Shown here: piece by piece, positions 36,689-46,061 of the stretch | Layout of the letters: the number at the start of each line of letters is the position of its first letter | How positions within the stretch are numbered: position 1 is the first letter of the stretch | NCBI GenBank assembly: GCA_963678275.1 | Contig: OY782765.1 | Span: 4,278,001-4,342,000 of the forward strand | From: G963677445 sp963678275 | GTDB lineage: Bacteria > Bacteroidota > Ignavibacteria > Ignavibacteriales > Melioribacteraceae | Length of the DNA: 64,000 nt | Direction: 5' to 3' | Notes under the pieces: model-generated | The model's input: the letters and a program-made list of their open reading frames with translations, nothing else | The model's database searches: none | Told to the model about the DNA's origin: nothing | Made by a program: the position numbers and the translations under genes

Positions 36689-37447
36689 ATGGAAAGGACC
36701 ACAAAAAAAATCTTTATGGAGCTTCATAAGGATATGCCCCGGCAGGGACCAGGGGGAAATGAATGGACAAAAAAAGCATTTGCAAGCATTAAAGGATTAC
36801 CCGAAAAACCTGAAATTGCCGATATCGGCTGCGGACCGGGTCAACAGACTATATGCCTCGCCGGTTTAACTGATGGCAATATCACCGCGGTGGACTATAA
36901 TAAAGTCTACTTCGGGGAGATGGAACCGGCTTTAAAGAGAAACAAACTTGAAAGCAGGATTCATTGCCTCTGGGGCGATATGAACAAGCTGAAATTCAAA
37001 AAAGAGAGCCTCGATCTTATATGGTCGGAAGGGGCTGTTTATATTATGGGATTTCAGAACGGCCTCGAAAAATGGAATAAATTTCTTAAACCGGGCGGTT
37101 TTATAGCTGTTACCGAACTTGCCTGGCTGAAGGATGGAGCGCCGGATGAGCTGGTGGAATTCTGGAAAGAAAATTATCCGGATATGATGACATCGGAAAA
37201 AAATATTGAAATTATAAAAAATGCCGGGTATGAACTTATCGAACATTTTCCGCTGCCGAAAGAAGCTTGGTGGACCGATTATTATCGTTATCTTGAGGCA
37301 AAAATAATGATGATGGAAAAAGAATTTGGTGAGGATGAAATTGCCCGCGAAGTTTTTGATTCCGAAAAAAAAGAGATGGAATTGCACCGCAAATATTCCG
37401 ATTTTTACGGATATGTTTTTTATATTATGCGGAAACCAACAGAATAA
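36689..37447 (+). CDS. Class I SAM-dependent methyltransferase
   Basis: 252 residues. Motif I is PEIADIGCGPGQQTICLAGL. The acidic end of strand 2 (ITAVDYNKVY), GDMNKLKFKKESLDLIWSEG and KPGGFIAVTELAW follow in the usual class I order. Closest in style to small-molecule methyltransferases of the Methyltransf_11/25 type. It directly abuts the GNAT gene at 37448, with no gap. The substrate is unknown. Confidence 0.88.
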   Translation: MERTTKKIFMELHKDMPRQGPGGNEWTKKAFASIKGLPEKPEIADIGCGPGQQTICLAGLTDGNITAVDYNKVYFGEMEPALKRNKLESRIHCLWGDMNKLKFKKESLDLIWSEGAVYIMGFQNGLEKWNKFLKPGGFIAVTELAWLKDGAPDELVEFWKENYPDMMTSEKNIEIIKNAGYELIEHFPLPKEAWWTDYYRYLEAKIMMMEKEFGEDEIAREVFDSEKKEMELHRKYSDFYGYVFYIMRKPTE

Positions 37448-37996
37448 ATGATAAGAGATTTTTATACGGACGGGGTGATCGAACTTAAACGATTCACCCC
37501 GGCTGATGAAAAAGAGCGGCTCGAAGCGGTCAGGGATTCGATTGAGAGCGTTTCACGTTTTATTGCCATATTTCCTGAAAATTATACTGAAGATGAAAAC
37601 CGCTCATGGCTGCAGATAAATGCTATAAACTGGGAAGAAGATCGTGAATATTGTTTTAAGATCAGCTTTCCCGGTTCCGAAAGGATGATCGGTGAGGCAA
37701 GGCTGAATTACCTGAGACCAATACATAAAGTCGCGAACGTCACCTACTGGGTGAGAAAAGGAGAGGAAGGCAAAGGAATTGCCACGCGCGCTGTAAAAAT
37801 CCTTGCCGGAATAGGGCTGGGAGAAATGATGTATAACCGGCTTGAACTGTGGATGTCGGTGGAAAATACCGGCAGCAAACTCGTAGCTGAAAAAGCGGGG
37901 GCAAAACTTGAAGGCATTATGCGAAACCGTATGCTCCGGAATGGAGAGCCTGAGCACGCTTATCTTTATTCTATCATTCCCGAAGATATAATTTAA
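37448..37996 (+). CDS. GNAT acetyltransferase, RimJ/RimL type
   Basis: 182 residues with the RimJ-like layout: an ELKRFTPADEKERLEAVRDS start, MIGEARLNYLRPIHKVANVTYWV and the acetyl-CoA loop GEEGKGIATRAVKILAGIGL, then RLELWMSVENTGSKLVAEKAGAKLEGIMRN. This subgroup acetylates N-terminal amines of ribosomal proteins or small molecules. The start codon follows the methyltransferase stop at once, so the pair form an operon. Confidence 0.88.
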   Translation: MIRDFYTDGVIELKRFTPADEKERLEAVRDSIESVSRFIAIFPENYTEDENRSWLQINAINWEEDREYCFKISFPGSERMIGEARLNYLRPIHKVANVTYWVRKGEEGKGIATRAVKILAGIGLGEMMYNRLELWMSVENTGSKLVAEKAGAKLEGIMRNRMLRNGEPEHAYLYSIIPEDII

Positions 37997-38106
37997 TCAT
38001 TCCTGTTACGAAATTTCATTTAATCTATAACAATTAATCAACTTTTCTCAAAACGGCGTAAAGGTTAATAAAAAAAATAACTGAGCCATTATTTAAAGGG
38101 AAAACA

Positions 38107-40026
38107 ATGAATAGCAAGTCGAAAAGCAAGAACTCGGCTTTAACAGAAGTGCTGGGCCCGATTGAAGATCTGGAAAGCTACGTAAAAGCTGACTGGTGGA
38201 AACACATTTTTAATTCAAACTATCTCAGAACAGACGGGGATGTGGTGGAAGATACAGAAATAACAAAGAGTGAAATTGATCTTTTCATCCCGGCGCTCGA
38301 ACTGGAAAAAGAATCACACGTGCTTGATCTCTGCTGCGGACAGGGGCGTCATTCACTTGAGCTTGCCCGAAGGGGATATGCCAACATTACAGGTATGGAC
38401 AGGTCGCATTACCTGGTTAGCAGGGCGAGAAAACTTAACAGAAATGAAGGGCTGAACGTAAACTTCAGGGAAGGGGACGCGAGAAAATTACGTTTTAAAA
38501 ATGACTCTTTTGATGATGTGATTATTGCCGGCAACAGTTTCGGTTATTTTGAATCGGCGAAAGATGATAAAACAGTGCTGGAGGAACTCGCGAGAATTCT
38601 TAAACCGGATGGCAAACTTCTGATCGATGTTACTGATGGCAATTATATGAAGAAAAATTTCGACCAGAGGAGCTGGGAGTGGATAGATAAAAATTATTTT
38701 GTCTGCCGGGAACGTTCACTTTCCAAAGGTGGTGACAAACTGGTTTCGAGAGAAGTGATTACACATGTTACGAAAGGAGTTATTGCCGATCAGTTTTACG
38801 CCGAGCGCCTTTATACATTCGAGGAATTGACAAATCTTCTTAAAGAGGTTGGTTTCAGCGGAATAAAAGCCCATACAAATGTTTCCCCCGATTCAAAAAG
38901 GAACCAGGACCTGGGAATGATGGCCCAAAGGATTATTGTGACGGCTGTTATTAAAAAAGAATGGAGCCCCGGAATAGCGACCCCACTCCCGAAAGAAACG
39001 GTGGTGGTTCTTCTTGGCGATCCCTCGAAGAAGGATATTATTAAACCAAACCAGACTTTTGATGAAGATGATCTTTTTACCGTTAATGAGCTAAAAAAGG
39101 CTCTTTCAGGAATTAAACAATATAATTTCACCTATCTTGATAATCATGAAAGGATGATAAGCGACCTGCAAAAGATGAAAAACAAATGCGATTTTGTATT
39201 GAATTTGTGTGATGAAGGATTTAATAACCAGGCCTCAAAAGAACTTCATGTGCCTTCTTTGCTGGAAATACTCGACATCCCCTATTCGGGCGGCAATCCG
39301 CAGTGCCTGAGTTATTGTTATGATAAATCTCTCGTAAGAGGCATCGCTAATGAAATGGATATACCTGTTCCGAGGGCTTTTCTCATAAAACCAGATGATG
39401 TGAATTTTATTGATCTCCCGGTAGATTTTCCGGTGATCGTAAAACCCAATTTCGGGGATTCGAGCTTTGGAATTACAGCTCAGAATGTTTGTTATGATGT
39501 TACCTCACTCGAAAGCGCGATTATTAAAGTGCGTGAGAAGTTTGGTTATAACAAACCGATATTGATTGAGGAATATCTAACCGGAAAAGACCTCAGCGTG
39601 GGGATAATAGGAAATCCTGTTATTGGTTATACGGCGCTTCCCGTTATTGAAGAGGATTATTCCTCTCTGCCGGAGGGTATGCCCAAAATTTGCGGTTATG
39701 AAGCCAAATGGGAACCGGAATCGCCATACGCGAAAATAAAATCGATACCGGCTGATTTACCGGAAGCGACAGAGAGATTCCTGGTGGCGAGCTGCCTGAA
39801 ACTTTTCGAGCGTCTCGATTGCCGCGATTATGCCCGTTTCGACTGGAGGCTCGACTCCAACAATACTCCCCGCCTGCTTGAGGTGAATCCCAATCCCGGC
39901 TGGTGCTGGGATGGTCATCTCGCCCGAATGGCCGAAATGCAGGGAACTTCCTATCGCGAGACGCTTGGTAAGATTTTGCAGGCCTGCAAAGAAAGAATAG
40001 AATTTCATAAAATTCATAATAATTAA
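38107..40026 (+). CDS. Methyltransferase fused to D-Ala-D-Ala-ligase-like ATP-grasp
   Basis: 639 residues in two enzymes. Residues about 20-280 are a SAM methyltransferase (VLDLCCGQGRHSLELARRGY as motif I, RILKPDGKLLIDVTDG later). Residues about 295-635 match the D-alanine-D-alanine ligase/ATP-grasp fold: a preATP domain (CDFVLNLCDEGFNNQ), FPVIVKPNFGDSSFGI, ILIEEYLTGKDLSVGI, and the metal-binding end CRDYARFDWRLDSNN with LLEVNPNPGW. The ligase half should join a carboxylate to an amine with ATP. The fusion is not part of normal peptidoglycan synthesis and suggests a small peptide-like metabolite. It is followed by a possible terminator at 40034. Confidence 0.87.
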   Translation: MNSKSKSKNSALTEVLGPIEDLESYVKADWWKHIFNSNYLRTDGDVVEDTEITKSEIDLFIPALELEKESHVLDLCCGQGRHSLELARRGYANITGMDRSHYLVSRARKLNRNEGLNVNFREGDARKLRFKNDSFDDVIIAGNSFGYFESAKDDKTVLEELARILKPDGKLLIDVTDGNYMKKNFDQRSWEWIDKNYFVCRERSLSKGGDKLVSREVITHVTKGVIADQFYAERLYTFEELTNLLKEVGFSGIKAHTNVSPDSKRNQDLGMMAQRIIVTAVIKKEWSPGIATPLPKETVVVLLGDPSKKDIIKPNQTFDEDDLFTVNELKKALSGIKQYNFTYLDNHERMISDLQKMKNKCDFVLNLCDEGFNNQASKELHVPSLLEILDIPYSGGNPQCLSYCYDKSLVRGIANEMDIPVPRAFLIKPDDVNFIDLPVDFPVIVKPNFGDSSFGITAQNVCYDVTSLESAIIKVREKFGYNKPILIEEYLTGKDLSVGIIGNPVIGYTALPVIEEDYSSLPEGMPKICGYEAKWEPESPYAKIKSIPADLPEATERFLVASCLKLFERLDCRDYARFDWRLDSNNTPRLLEVNPNPGWCWDGHLARMAEMQGTSYRETLGKILQACKERIEFHKIHNN

Positions 40027-40613
40027 ATCCGATTAAGGCAGAAGCCGGGGTGGTCTCTGCCTTATCTTCCTCTTCCGGCAAATCCGTTAAAAAAGAAAAA
40101 CATTATCCTCCCTGCAGGTTGTTGCAGGGAAGATTTATCGCAAATATTGTAAATCCCCTACAGGGATTATTTATAATAAAGCCCCATTTTCTGCTACAAT
40201 AATGGAACCTCTACAAGGTTCTTTTAAAATACCGGTAGATGCGGGAATTTATTGCGGAACGTTCCTATGGGGTAGAAATATGCGAAATATTGAAATACGA
40301 ATCCCTGTAGGATATTAACAAATATTTGGGTGACAAGGCTAATGAAAGAAATCTTGTTATCTAAGGGAATCTGCACCAACCTGCCTGGCGGGACTTTCTT
40401 CCAGACTTCTATCCCGCGATTTTATTTTGCGAATGAATCTATGTAAGTTATTTTTTTTACCGGGATCAGGAGTTCTGAATTTATTTCCCGACAAAGGTAA
40501 ATATGAATCTGAGAAAAAATTTTCCATATTTTAAGCGGCGCGGACTTTAATTCCAATTAATTATCTACTACTTTAGAAGGTTAGAATCTGTTTCATTTAA
40601 GGAAAAGTGAACA
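40027..40613. repeat. Intergenic region with hairpin repeats
   Basis: After a terminator-like hairpin it holds ccctgcaggttgttgcaggg (about 40110-40130), tcccctacaggga and gaacctctacaaggttc hairpins, and a gggatcaggagttctgaa family member (about 40425-40490) just upstream of the HAMP-protein gene. No gene is seen. Confidence 0.6.
40034..40070 (+). terminator. Possible terminator after the fusion gene
   Basis: Nine-base stem taaggcaga/tctgcctta with a 13-base loop, followed by tcttcctctt. The tail is pyrimidine-rich but not a pure T run. Confidence 0.5.
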
Positions 40614-41378
40614 ATGGGACTAAGGTTAAAAATATTATCAGGATTTTTTGTTCTCGCATTAATGCTGGCAATCGCAGGCGCGTGGTCGGTTTATGAATTT
40701 AACGCAATCGGATCATCGGTCCAGAATATTCTGGATGATAATTACCAGAGCATCTACGCTTCCAAAATTATGAAAGAGTCGCTGGAAAGAGAGGACAGCG
40801 CTATCTTACTGCTTCTTCATGGCAAATGGGAACAGGGCAGGTCTATTCTTTCATCTGCCGACAGCCTCTTTATAAACAAACTGAAGTTTGCTGAAAACAA
40901 TATTACCGTTCCGGGTGAAAAGGAATTTCTGCGGCAGATTATAAAAGATTACGCCGAATATAAAAAATTATGGGAACGGCCCATTGTCGATACTGAAAGA
41001 GAGGGAAATATCGACTGGTATTCCGGCAGCGTGCATAAAGCATTCCTTAAAGTGAAAAGTTCGGTAAATGAACTGATAAGTCTGAATGAAAAAAGGATGT
41101 ACCAGACTGCCACCGACCTGGGCGACAGGTCCAACAGGGCCATCATGCCCGGAATAGTGGCGATGGTTGCCGCCTTGCTTTTCACCTTTATCTTTACCTA
41201 TCTGGTGAATTATTATATGGTCAGCCCTATTATCAGGATAACCGACCGGATAAATAAGTTCAAAGAAAAGAGACTGCCATATAATGTAAAAATTGAAACC
41301 CGGGATGAAATACTCGATCTTTCCGAGGCCATTGATCATTTATGCGTGTCAGTGAATCCGGGGGAAAATGAAAAATGA
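40614..41378 (+). CDS. Four-helix sensor and HAMP protein lacking an output domain
   Basis: 254 residues. A first membrane helix (about 8-30) is followed by an extracytoplasmic four-helix-bundle sensor of the MCP type (NAIGSSVQNILDDNYQSIYA), a second membrane helix (about 180-203) and a HAMP domain (MVSPIIRITDRINKFKEKRL ... RDEILDLSEAIDHL). It ends there: no kinase, cyclase or chemotaxis signalling domain follows. The stop overlaps the trkH start (ATGA). The obvious inference is that this sensor-HAMP unit acts directly on the K+ transporter or a separate partner. It could also be the remnant of a larger sensor. Confidence 0.8.
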   Translation: MGLRLKILSGFFVLALMLAIAGAWSVYEFNAIGSSVQNILDDNYQSIYASKIMKESLEREDSAILLLLHGKWEQGRSILSSADSLFINKLKFAENNITVPGEKEFLRQIIKDYAEYKKLWERPIVDTEREGNIDWYSGSVHKAFLKVKSSVNELISLNEKRMYQTATDLGDRSNRAIMPGIVAMVAALLFTFIFTYLVNYYMVSPIIRITDRINKFKEKRLPYNVKIETRDEILDLSEAIDHLCVSVNPGENEK

Positions 41379-42829
41379 GATTTCATACAGTAATAAGATA
41401 TGTAGCCCTGGCAATGCTGCTGAATTCTATCTTTATGTTCGTTTCATTTATAATATCGGCAGTAAATGGCGATCAGGCTTTTATGCCTCTGTTATACAGC
41501 GCTCTTGTAACCGCATTATTCGGTCTCTTCCCCCTTATATTTGTTCCCCCTGCCGGTAATATAACCAATAAGGAGGGATTGCTTATTGTTGTGCTGAGCT
41601 GGCTGCTCTCATGCCTGGTAGGAGCGATGCCGTATATCCTTTATGGAGGACCTTTTTCATTCAGCAACGCATGGTTCGAAAGTGTTTCGGGATTTACCAC
41701 TACCGGAGCGACAATACTGACAAATATTGAAGCGCTTCCGGCGAGCCTTCTTTTTTGGCGGGCCTCAACACACTGGATAGGAGGAATAGGAATTATAATT
41801 TTTGTGCTGGCTATTCTGCCGTTTCTCGGCATAGCCGAAATGGTCCTTTTCCGCAGTGAAATTTCTTCCATGGTAAGGGAAAGTTTTCGTCACCGCGCGA
41901 GAAAAGCAATACAGATTATCGCCGGAATATATATCGGCCTGACTCTTTTTGAAACTGTTTCGCTTCTTTTCTGCGGAATGAATATTTTCGATGCTGTTAC
42001 ACATTCTTTCGCCACAATCGCCACGGGAGGATTTTCACCGAAAAACGCCAGTGTGGCAGCTTATAACAGCCCCACCATAGAAATTGTTATTATGCTTTTT
42101 ATGATTCTTTCAGGCATTCATTTCGCGCTCCTTTTTTCTGTGTTCACAGGCAGCATCCGCGATTTTCTCAAGTCTTCGGTTGTTCGATATTATCTCGCGA
42201 TAATGGGAATCGGCATAATCATTTCGGCAGTGAGTGTTCACGGGGTGAATTATGAAAGCTGGACAGATTCATTCCGGTACGCCGCTTTTAACGTGTTATC
42301 GGTGGGAACATCTACAGGGTTCGCGAATGCCGACACAGCCGTATGGCCTTCACTCGCGCAGCTTCTTCTGATATTCTTTGCTCTGCAGTGTTCATGCGCC
42401 GGTTCTACATCGGGTGGTATTAAAACCGACAGGGTGGTTCTGCTCGGCAAATCGTTTATAAGGCATTTGCAGCAACTGAAACATCCCAACGCCGTGATTC
42501 CGGTCAGGATTGACGGCCGCGCTGTGGGAGATGAGCTTGTATCGAGGGGTGTTCTTTATATCGCCGTCTATCTCGTTATAGTATTTATCTCGACACTCCT
42601 GCTGATATCTCTCGGCATCGGGGTGGTTGAATCTTTCTCCGGAACTGTGGCCGCGATGGGGAATGTGGGACCGGGACTTGGAACGGTCGGCTCAACCGGC
42701 AATTTCGGCGCTCTGCCCGACGCGGGTAAATGGATATTATCGATAACTATGCTGCTTGGCAGACTCGAGATATACGCTTTTTTCATTTTCTTCGCGCCCG
42801 GACAGTGGAAAAGAACAATCTCTTATTAA
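41375..42829 (+). CDS. trkH: TrkH/KtrB-family potassium uptake protein
   Basis: 484 residues with about ten membrane segments and four pore repeats typical of the SKT superfamily: SGFTTTGATIL (first selectivity loop), FATIATGGFSP, SVGTSTGFANAD and GNVGPGLGTVGSTG. SWLLSCLVGAMPYILYGGPF and STHWIGGIGIIIF are TrkH hallmarks. It takes up K+ through the inner membrane. The usual RCK partner TrkA is not adjacent; instead a HAMP protein is translationally coupled upstream. The 3' side lacks an obvious terminator. Confidence 0.93.
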   Translation: MRFHTVIRYVALAMLLNSIFMFVSFIISAVNGDQAFMPLLYSALVTALFGLFPLIFVPPAGNITNKEGLLIVVLSWLLSCLVGAMPYILYGGPFSFSNAWFESVSGFTTTGATILTNIEALPASLLFWRASTHWIGGIGIIIFVLAILPFLGIAEMVLFRSEISSMVRESFRHRARKAIQIIAGIYIGLTLFETVSLLFCGMNIFDAVTHSFATIATGGFSPKNASVAAYNSPTIEIVIMLFMILSGIHFALLFSVFTGSIRDFLKSSVVRYYLAIMGIGIIISAVSVHGVNYESWTDSFRYAAFNVLSVGTSTGFANADTAVWPSLAQLLLIFFALQCSCAGSTSGGIKTDRVVLLGKSFIRHLQQLKHPNAVIPVRIDGRAVGDELVSRGVLYIAVYLVIVFISTLLLISLGIGVVESFSGTVAAMGNVGPGLGTVGSTGNFGALPDAGKWILSITMLLGRLEIYAFFIFFAPGQWKRTISY

Positions 42830-43497
42830 CCGATGGATCATCAGAATATAATATGAAATTTTTCCCGCGGAGAAGCTGATTCCATTTTATATCACATTTT
42901 GGAAAATTCAGAACTCCTGACCCGATGTGAGAATAAAATGCTCATAAGAAATCATTCGCGAAATATAAGTATGAGGGAAAGTCCCGTAAGGGACAGCAGA
43001 AAATAGCCCCACAATTCATTGTGGGGTATATGAGTAAGATTCATTAACAAAAAGTCCCGTCAGGGACGACAGATCAATATTTCCTTCCTTTGAAAGAAAA
43101 TATTACTTTATTATTTGCTCAAAGAATAATTTATACCAACTAAATCGAGGGCATAATTCAGCAGAAATTACAAGTATTGGAATAAAACAACATGAATTTG
43201 TCAAAAAGCCCGCTAACAACATGTTGCCGATAACCAGGCCCAGGCTGTTAATCGATAAATCTCTTTCGTTTTTCTCTACTTCAGGTGAGTTCTGAATTAA
43301 TTTTTTCTGTTAAATATCTTACTCGTTCAATAATATTAAAGGGACGTTCCCGAAAAAATTCAGATAACAGAAATCCCGAAGGGATGACATGATTATAGAA
43401 ATAGAATCAACAATCATATTATCCAACCCTGAAAGGGCTAAATATAAACAGGTCAGACGAAATTTAATCAAAAGGCATTATATCCCCCCGGGGCGGA
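42830..43497. repeat. Intergenic region with short palindromic repeats
   Basis: Holds a cagaactcctgacccg family member (42905-42965), several gtcccgtaagggac-type hairpins (near 42980, 43052 and 43375), a ccccacaattcattgtgggg hairpin (about 43009-43028), and a partial head of the composite repeat (about 43195-43260, with acatgttgccgata). No gene is seen. Confidence 0.6.
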
Positions 43498-43548
43498 TAA
43501 AAAAAAGAGACGCCCCGTTTCATAAAAGCTGAAACAGTGACATCTCTT
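43498..43548 (-). terminator. Strong terminator after aldolase gene
   Basis: On the minus strand a 16-bp stem (agagatgtc-ctgtttc with gaaacggggcgtctct, one bulged A, some G-T pairs) closes a 9-base loop and is followed by eight T residues. It lies 23 bases past the aldolase stop. Confidence 0.88.
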
Positions 43549-43570
43549 AATATTGATACTACAGCTTCGG

Positions 43571-44599
43571 TTAAACGCCGAGGGTGGTTCCTTCGCCGCG
43601 AAGATCGCTGATAGCGACCAGAACTCTTTCTTTCATTCCGTTCATAGCTTTTTTCATATATCCGCGAGGATCATACATTTTTTTGTTGCCTACTTCACCA
43701 TCTACTTTCAGAACTCCATCATAGTTTGTCATTACGTGATGAACTATCGGACGGGTAAAAGCGTACTGTGTGTCGGTGTCGACATTCATTTTGATAACGC
43801 CATATTCCAGGGTCTCACGAATCTCTTCAAGTGATGAACCTGAACCGCCATGGAATACGAGGTCGAATGAAGCGGCTTCCCCATATTTAGCCACAACAGC
43901 ATCCTGGCCTTCTTTAAGTATGCCGGGGCGAAGTTTTACGTTGCCCGGTTTGTAAACGCCATGAACATTGCCGAATGTGGCGGCAAACATGTAGCGGCCA
44001 CCTTCAACTGAGGATAATCTTTCATATACATAGAGCATATCTTCGGGAGTTGTATAGAGCTTCTCGGCCGGGGCTCCTTCATTGCTTACGCCATCTTCTT
44101 CGCCGCCTACCACGCCTGCTTCAACTTCGAGGATGATTCCAAGTTCTTTACATTCTTCTAACAATTCAACAGCGATATCCATGTTTTCTTTCAGCGGAAT
44201 AGCCGAGCCGTCAAACATGTGCGAGTTGAAGAGCGGCTTCTGACCCGCGGCGACTCTTTTTCTTGATTCCGCGATCAATGGTTTCAGGAATGAATCAACT
44301 TTATCGGCCTGGCAGTGATCGGTATGAAGGGCGATGTTGATATCATATTTTTCAGCGATAAGATGAACATGATTGGCGATTGTGACAGCGCCAAGAGCCG
44401 CGTCTTTAAGCGCGCCTGAGGCAAACTGTCCGCCGCCTGTGGAAACCTGGATTATGCCATCCGATTTTGCTTCCGCGAATGCTTCAATACACGCGTTCGC
44501 GGTCGCTTCACTTGTTACATTAATTGCGGGATAGGCGAATTTATTCTTTTTCGCGTTATCCAGCATTTCGCAATACTTGTTATAATCTACTACCGGCAT
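43571..44599 (-). CDS. fba: Class II fructose-bisphosphate aldolase
   Basis: 342 residues. The zinc site is seen in IALHTDHCQADKV; HMFDGSAIPLKENM, EVEAGVVGGEEDGV and FGNVHGVYKPGNVKL follow, and the phosphate-binding loop is FHGGSGSSLEEI with NVDTDTQYAFT. This is the class II, metal-dependent enzyme that interconverts fructose 1,6-bisphosphate with the two triose phosphates in glycolysis and gluconeogenesis in the cytoplasm. It is a single gene, its ATG follows ggagaat, and a strong terminator lies at its 3' end. Confidence 0.96.
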   Translation of the reverse strand: MPVVDYNKYCEMLDNAKKNKFAYPAINVTSEATANACIEAFAEAKSDGIIQVSTGGGQFASGALKDAALGAVTIANHVHLIAEKYDINIALHTDHCQADKVDSFLKPLIAESRKRVAAGQKPLFNSHMFDGSAIPLKENMDIAVELLEECKELGIILEVEAGVVGGEEDGVSNEGAPAEKLYTTPEDMLYVYERLSSVEGGRYMFAATFGNVHGVYKPGNVKLRPGILKEGQDAVVAKYGEAASFDLVFHGGSGSSLEEIRETLEYGVIKMNVDTDTQYAFTRPIVHHVMTNYDGVLKVDGEVGNKKMYDPRGYMKKAMNGMKERVLVAISDLRGEGTTLGV

Positions 44600-45439
44600 T
44601 GCTTATTCTCCTGTAATTTATTAATTAAAATAATAGCCATTATTCAAACTTACAAAGTTAATTAATTAACAGAAGAAATGGTATCACTTTCCAAAAGTGT
44701 CCGGATTCAGAACTCCTGATCCGGTTTTTAAAAATAATAACTTACATGGATTCATTCGCAAAATAAAATCGCAGGATTGAAGTCTGGAAAAAAGTCCCGT
44801 CAGGGATGACAGAAACAACTTTTCATCCTTTAGAATGGAACATCCTTTTTATTATTTCCGCGATTTCATTTTGCCAGGGATCAGGAGTTCTGAAATTATT
44901 GAATATTATATCCTGACTAAAAATAGTTTGGGGATGAAGGTCAGAGTAATTCGCCAAATATGAAATATCTAATTATCGTAAATGATTCACATTTTACCAG
45001 ATAGTGTTAACATGCTTAGAGTCAGCTATCATTTGATCGTTTGTTATAAGCTTTAGGCTCTTATCACCACACTAACGCCAACATGTTGAGGATAATCCAG
45101 GGAGCAAAATTTGTCAAAAAGCCCGCTAATAACATGTTGTCGATAATCAAGCCGCGATTCAAAATCCATAAGCTGAAAGAGTCAGCAAAAAAAAAGTTAT
45201 CGGTTAGCTCAAGGATAGTCCTCCCCCGTCTTCAAAGAAAAACACTTTGAATCCACCCCCTCCGAAGGGGGATATTTATCGACAAATCCAAGTAATCAGA
45301 ATGTCCCCCGCCGGAGGGGGTGGCCCCGATGTGTTTTTCGTCGGGGACGGGGGAGGATTCATCTCGAGTAATCACAAAACTTTTACCTGGCATTAAACTT
45401 TCAACTTGTTGATAAATTTCTTACCAATTTGCGTAGAGT
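44600..45439. repeat. Repeat-rich region between aldolase and PIN remnant
   Basis: Contains two cagaactcctgatccg family members in opposite orientation (44705-44780 and about 44862-44900), a gtcccgtcagggatgaca phrase near 44793, then the third composite repeat from 45054. The aldolase promoter should lie near 44620-44680 (AT-rich). No gene is seen. Confidence 0.6.
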
Positions 45440-45512
45440 TTAACTTCTTATTGAATAAATAGTTTTCCCCGATAGGGCGTTTTCCTCAGGCTTTGCCTGG
45501 GGAAAATTTAGA
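45054..45512. repeat. Composite modular repeat, copy 3 (single unit)
   Basis: One unit only: taggctcttatc head, acatgtt segment, dual-hairpin module (45218-45358), and an inverted tail ending gggcgttttcctcaggct ... ggggaaaatttag. Its right end is joined directly to a PIN-domain gene, whose 3' end it replaces. Confidence 0.82.
45218..45358. repeat. Dual-hairpin dispersed repeat, copy A4
   Basis: The left hairpin ttcaaag/ctttgaa is as in copy A3. The right hairpin (45324-45346) pairs ccccgatg with cgtcgggg (one G-T pair), a stem unrelated in sequence to those of copies A1-A3. Confidence 0.87.
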
Positions 45513-45841
45513 TTCTTCGTGTAAGCTGTGCCGGCAATGATCCGATCATGCAATTCAGGAATATCATCAATTTCAAAACTCTTATGAATGATTTCTTCAA
45601 TTATCGCTTCAATATGGACAGAAGAATACTTCTTACAATAATCTTTAACCTCCTGGAGATTCGTATCAATTCTTTTTCTTTCCGACAAATAGCCAATTTC
45701 AGCTAACACCATTGCCGGAATCAGCAGTGTTACTTTACCCTTCTCAACTTCCTCGAAAATAGCTTTTACCTTTTGGCTTAATCACCTTTTCTCAAGTCTT
45801 AAAACCAACGCCATTGTATCAACAACGTAATCACTGCTCAC
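45440..45841 (-). pseudogene. PIN-domain toxin, broken by a stop and a repeat
   Basis: Reading from a GTG at 45841, the frame gives VSSDYVVDTMALVLRLEKR, then an in-frame TGA (45782-45784), then LSQKVKAIFEEVEKGKVTLL with a conserved IPAMVLAEIGYLSE and PELHDRIIAGTAY. Those are recognisable PIN ribonuclease segments (VapC-like, with the first Asp in VVDTMAL and the late HDRIIAGTA). After GTAY the sequence enters the tail of a composite repeat, so the last quarter of the domain is lost. The start overlaps the antitoxin stop, as in an active operon. It is almost certainly inactive now. Confidence 0.82.
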
Positions 45842-46061
45842 GAGGGTATCGCTCTTTATAGTCTGAGAATTCTTCTTCCAGATGAATTAACGATATTTCA
45901 CCAAGATCAACTAACTCTTGTTTTATTTTTTTCTCAAAGGATTGTTTTCCCAAAGCCTTCATTTTTTTAAACTTGATAAAATCGAGAATTTCAGCAAGTG
46001 TCTCAAAGGGCAGGGACTTTGTTTCTTCGAGAATCATTTTTTCGACTGTTGCTTTGTTCAT
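45831..46061 (-). CDS. Antitoxin-like protein partnered with PIN remnant
   Basis: 76 residues from the ATG at 46061; longer upstream frames have no clear ribosome site. The sequence NKATVEKMILEETKSLPFETLAEILDFIKFKKMKA resembles short DUF2281-type antitoxins, with a helical N-terminus and an acidic C-terminal tail (EEEFSDYKERYPREQ) that would wrap the toxin. Its stop overlaps the GTG of the PIN gene. Since the toxin is broken, this gene is either a relic or acts on other toxins. Confidence 0.7.
   Translation of the reverse strand: MNKATVEKMILEETKSLPFETLAEILDFIKFKKMKALGKQSFEKKIKQELVDLGEISLIHLEEEFSDYKERYPREQ

Noticed and set aside
40108..40130. Sequence caggttgttgcaggg resembling the IS end (caggctgttgcag)
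   Set aside because: Only about 12 bases match, with no partner end or target duplication nearby; it fits a local hairpin (cctgca...tgcagg) equally well.
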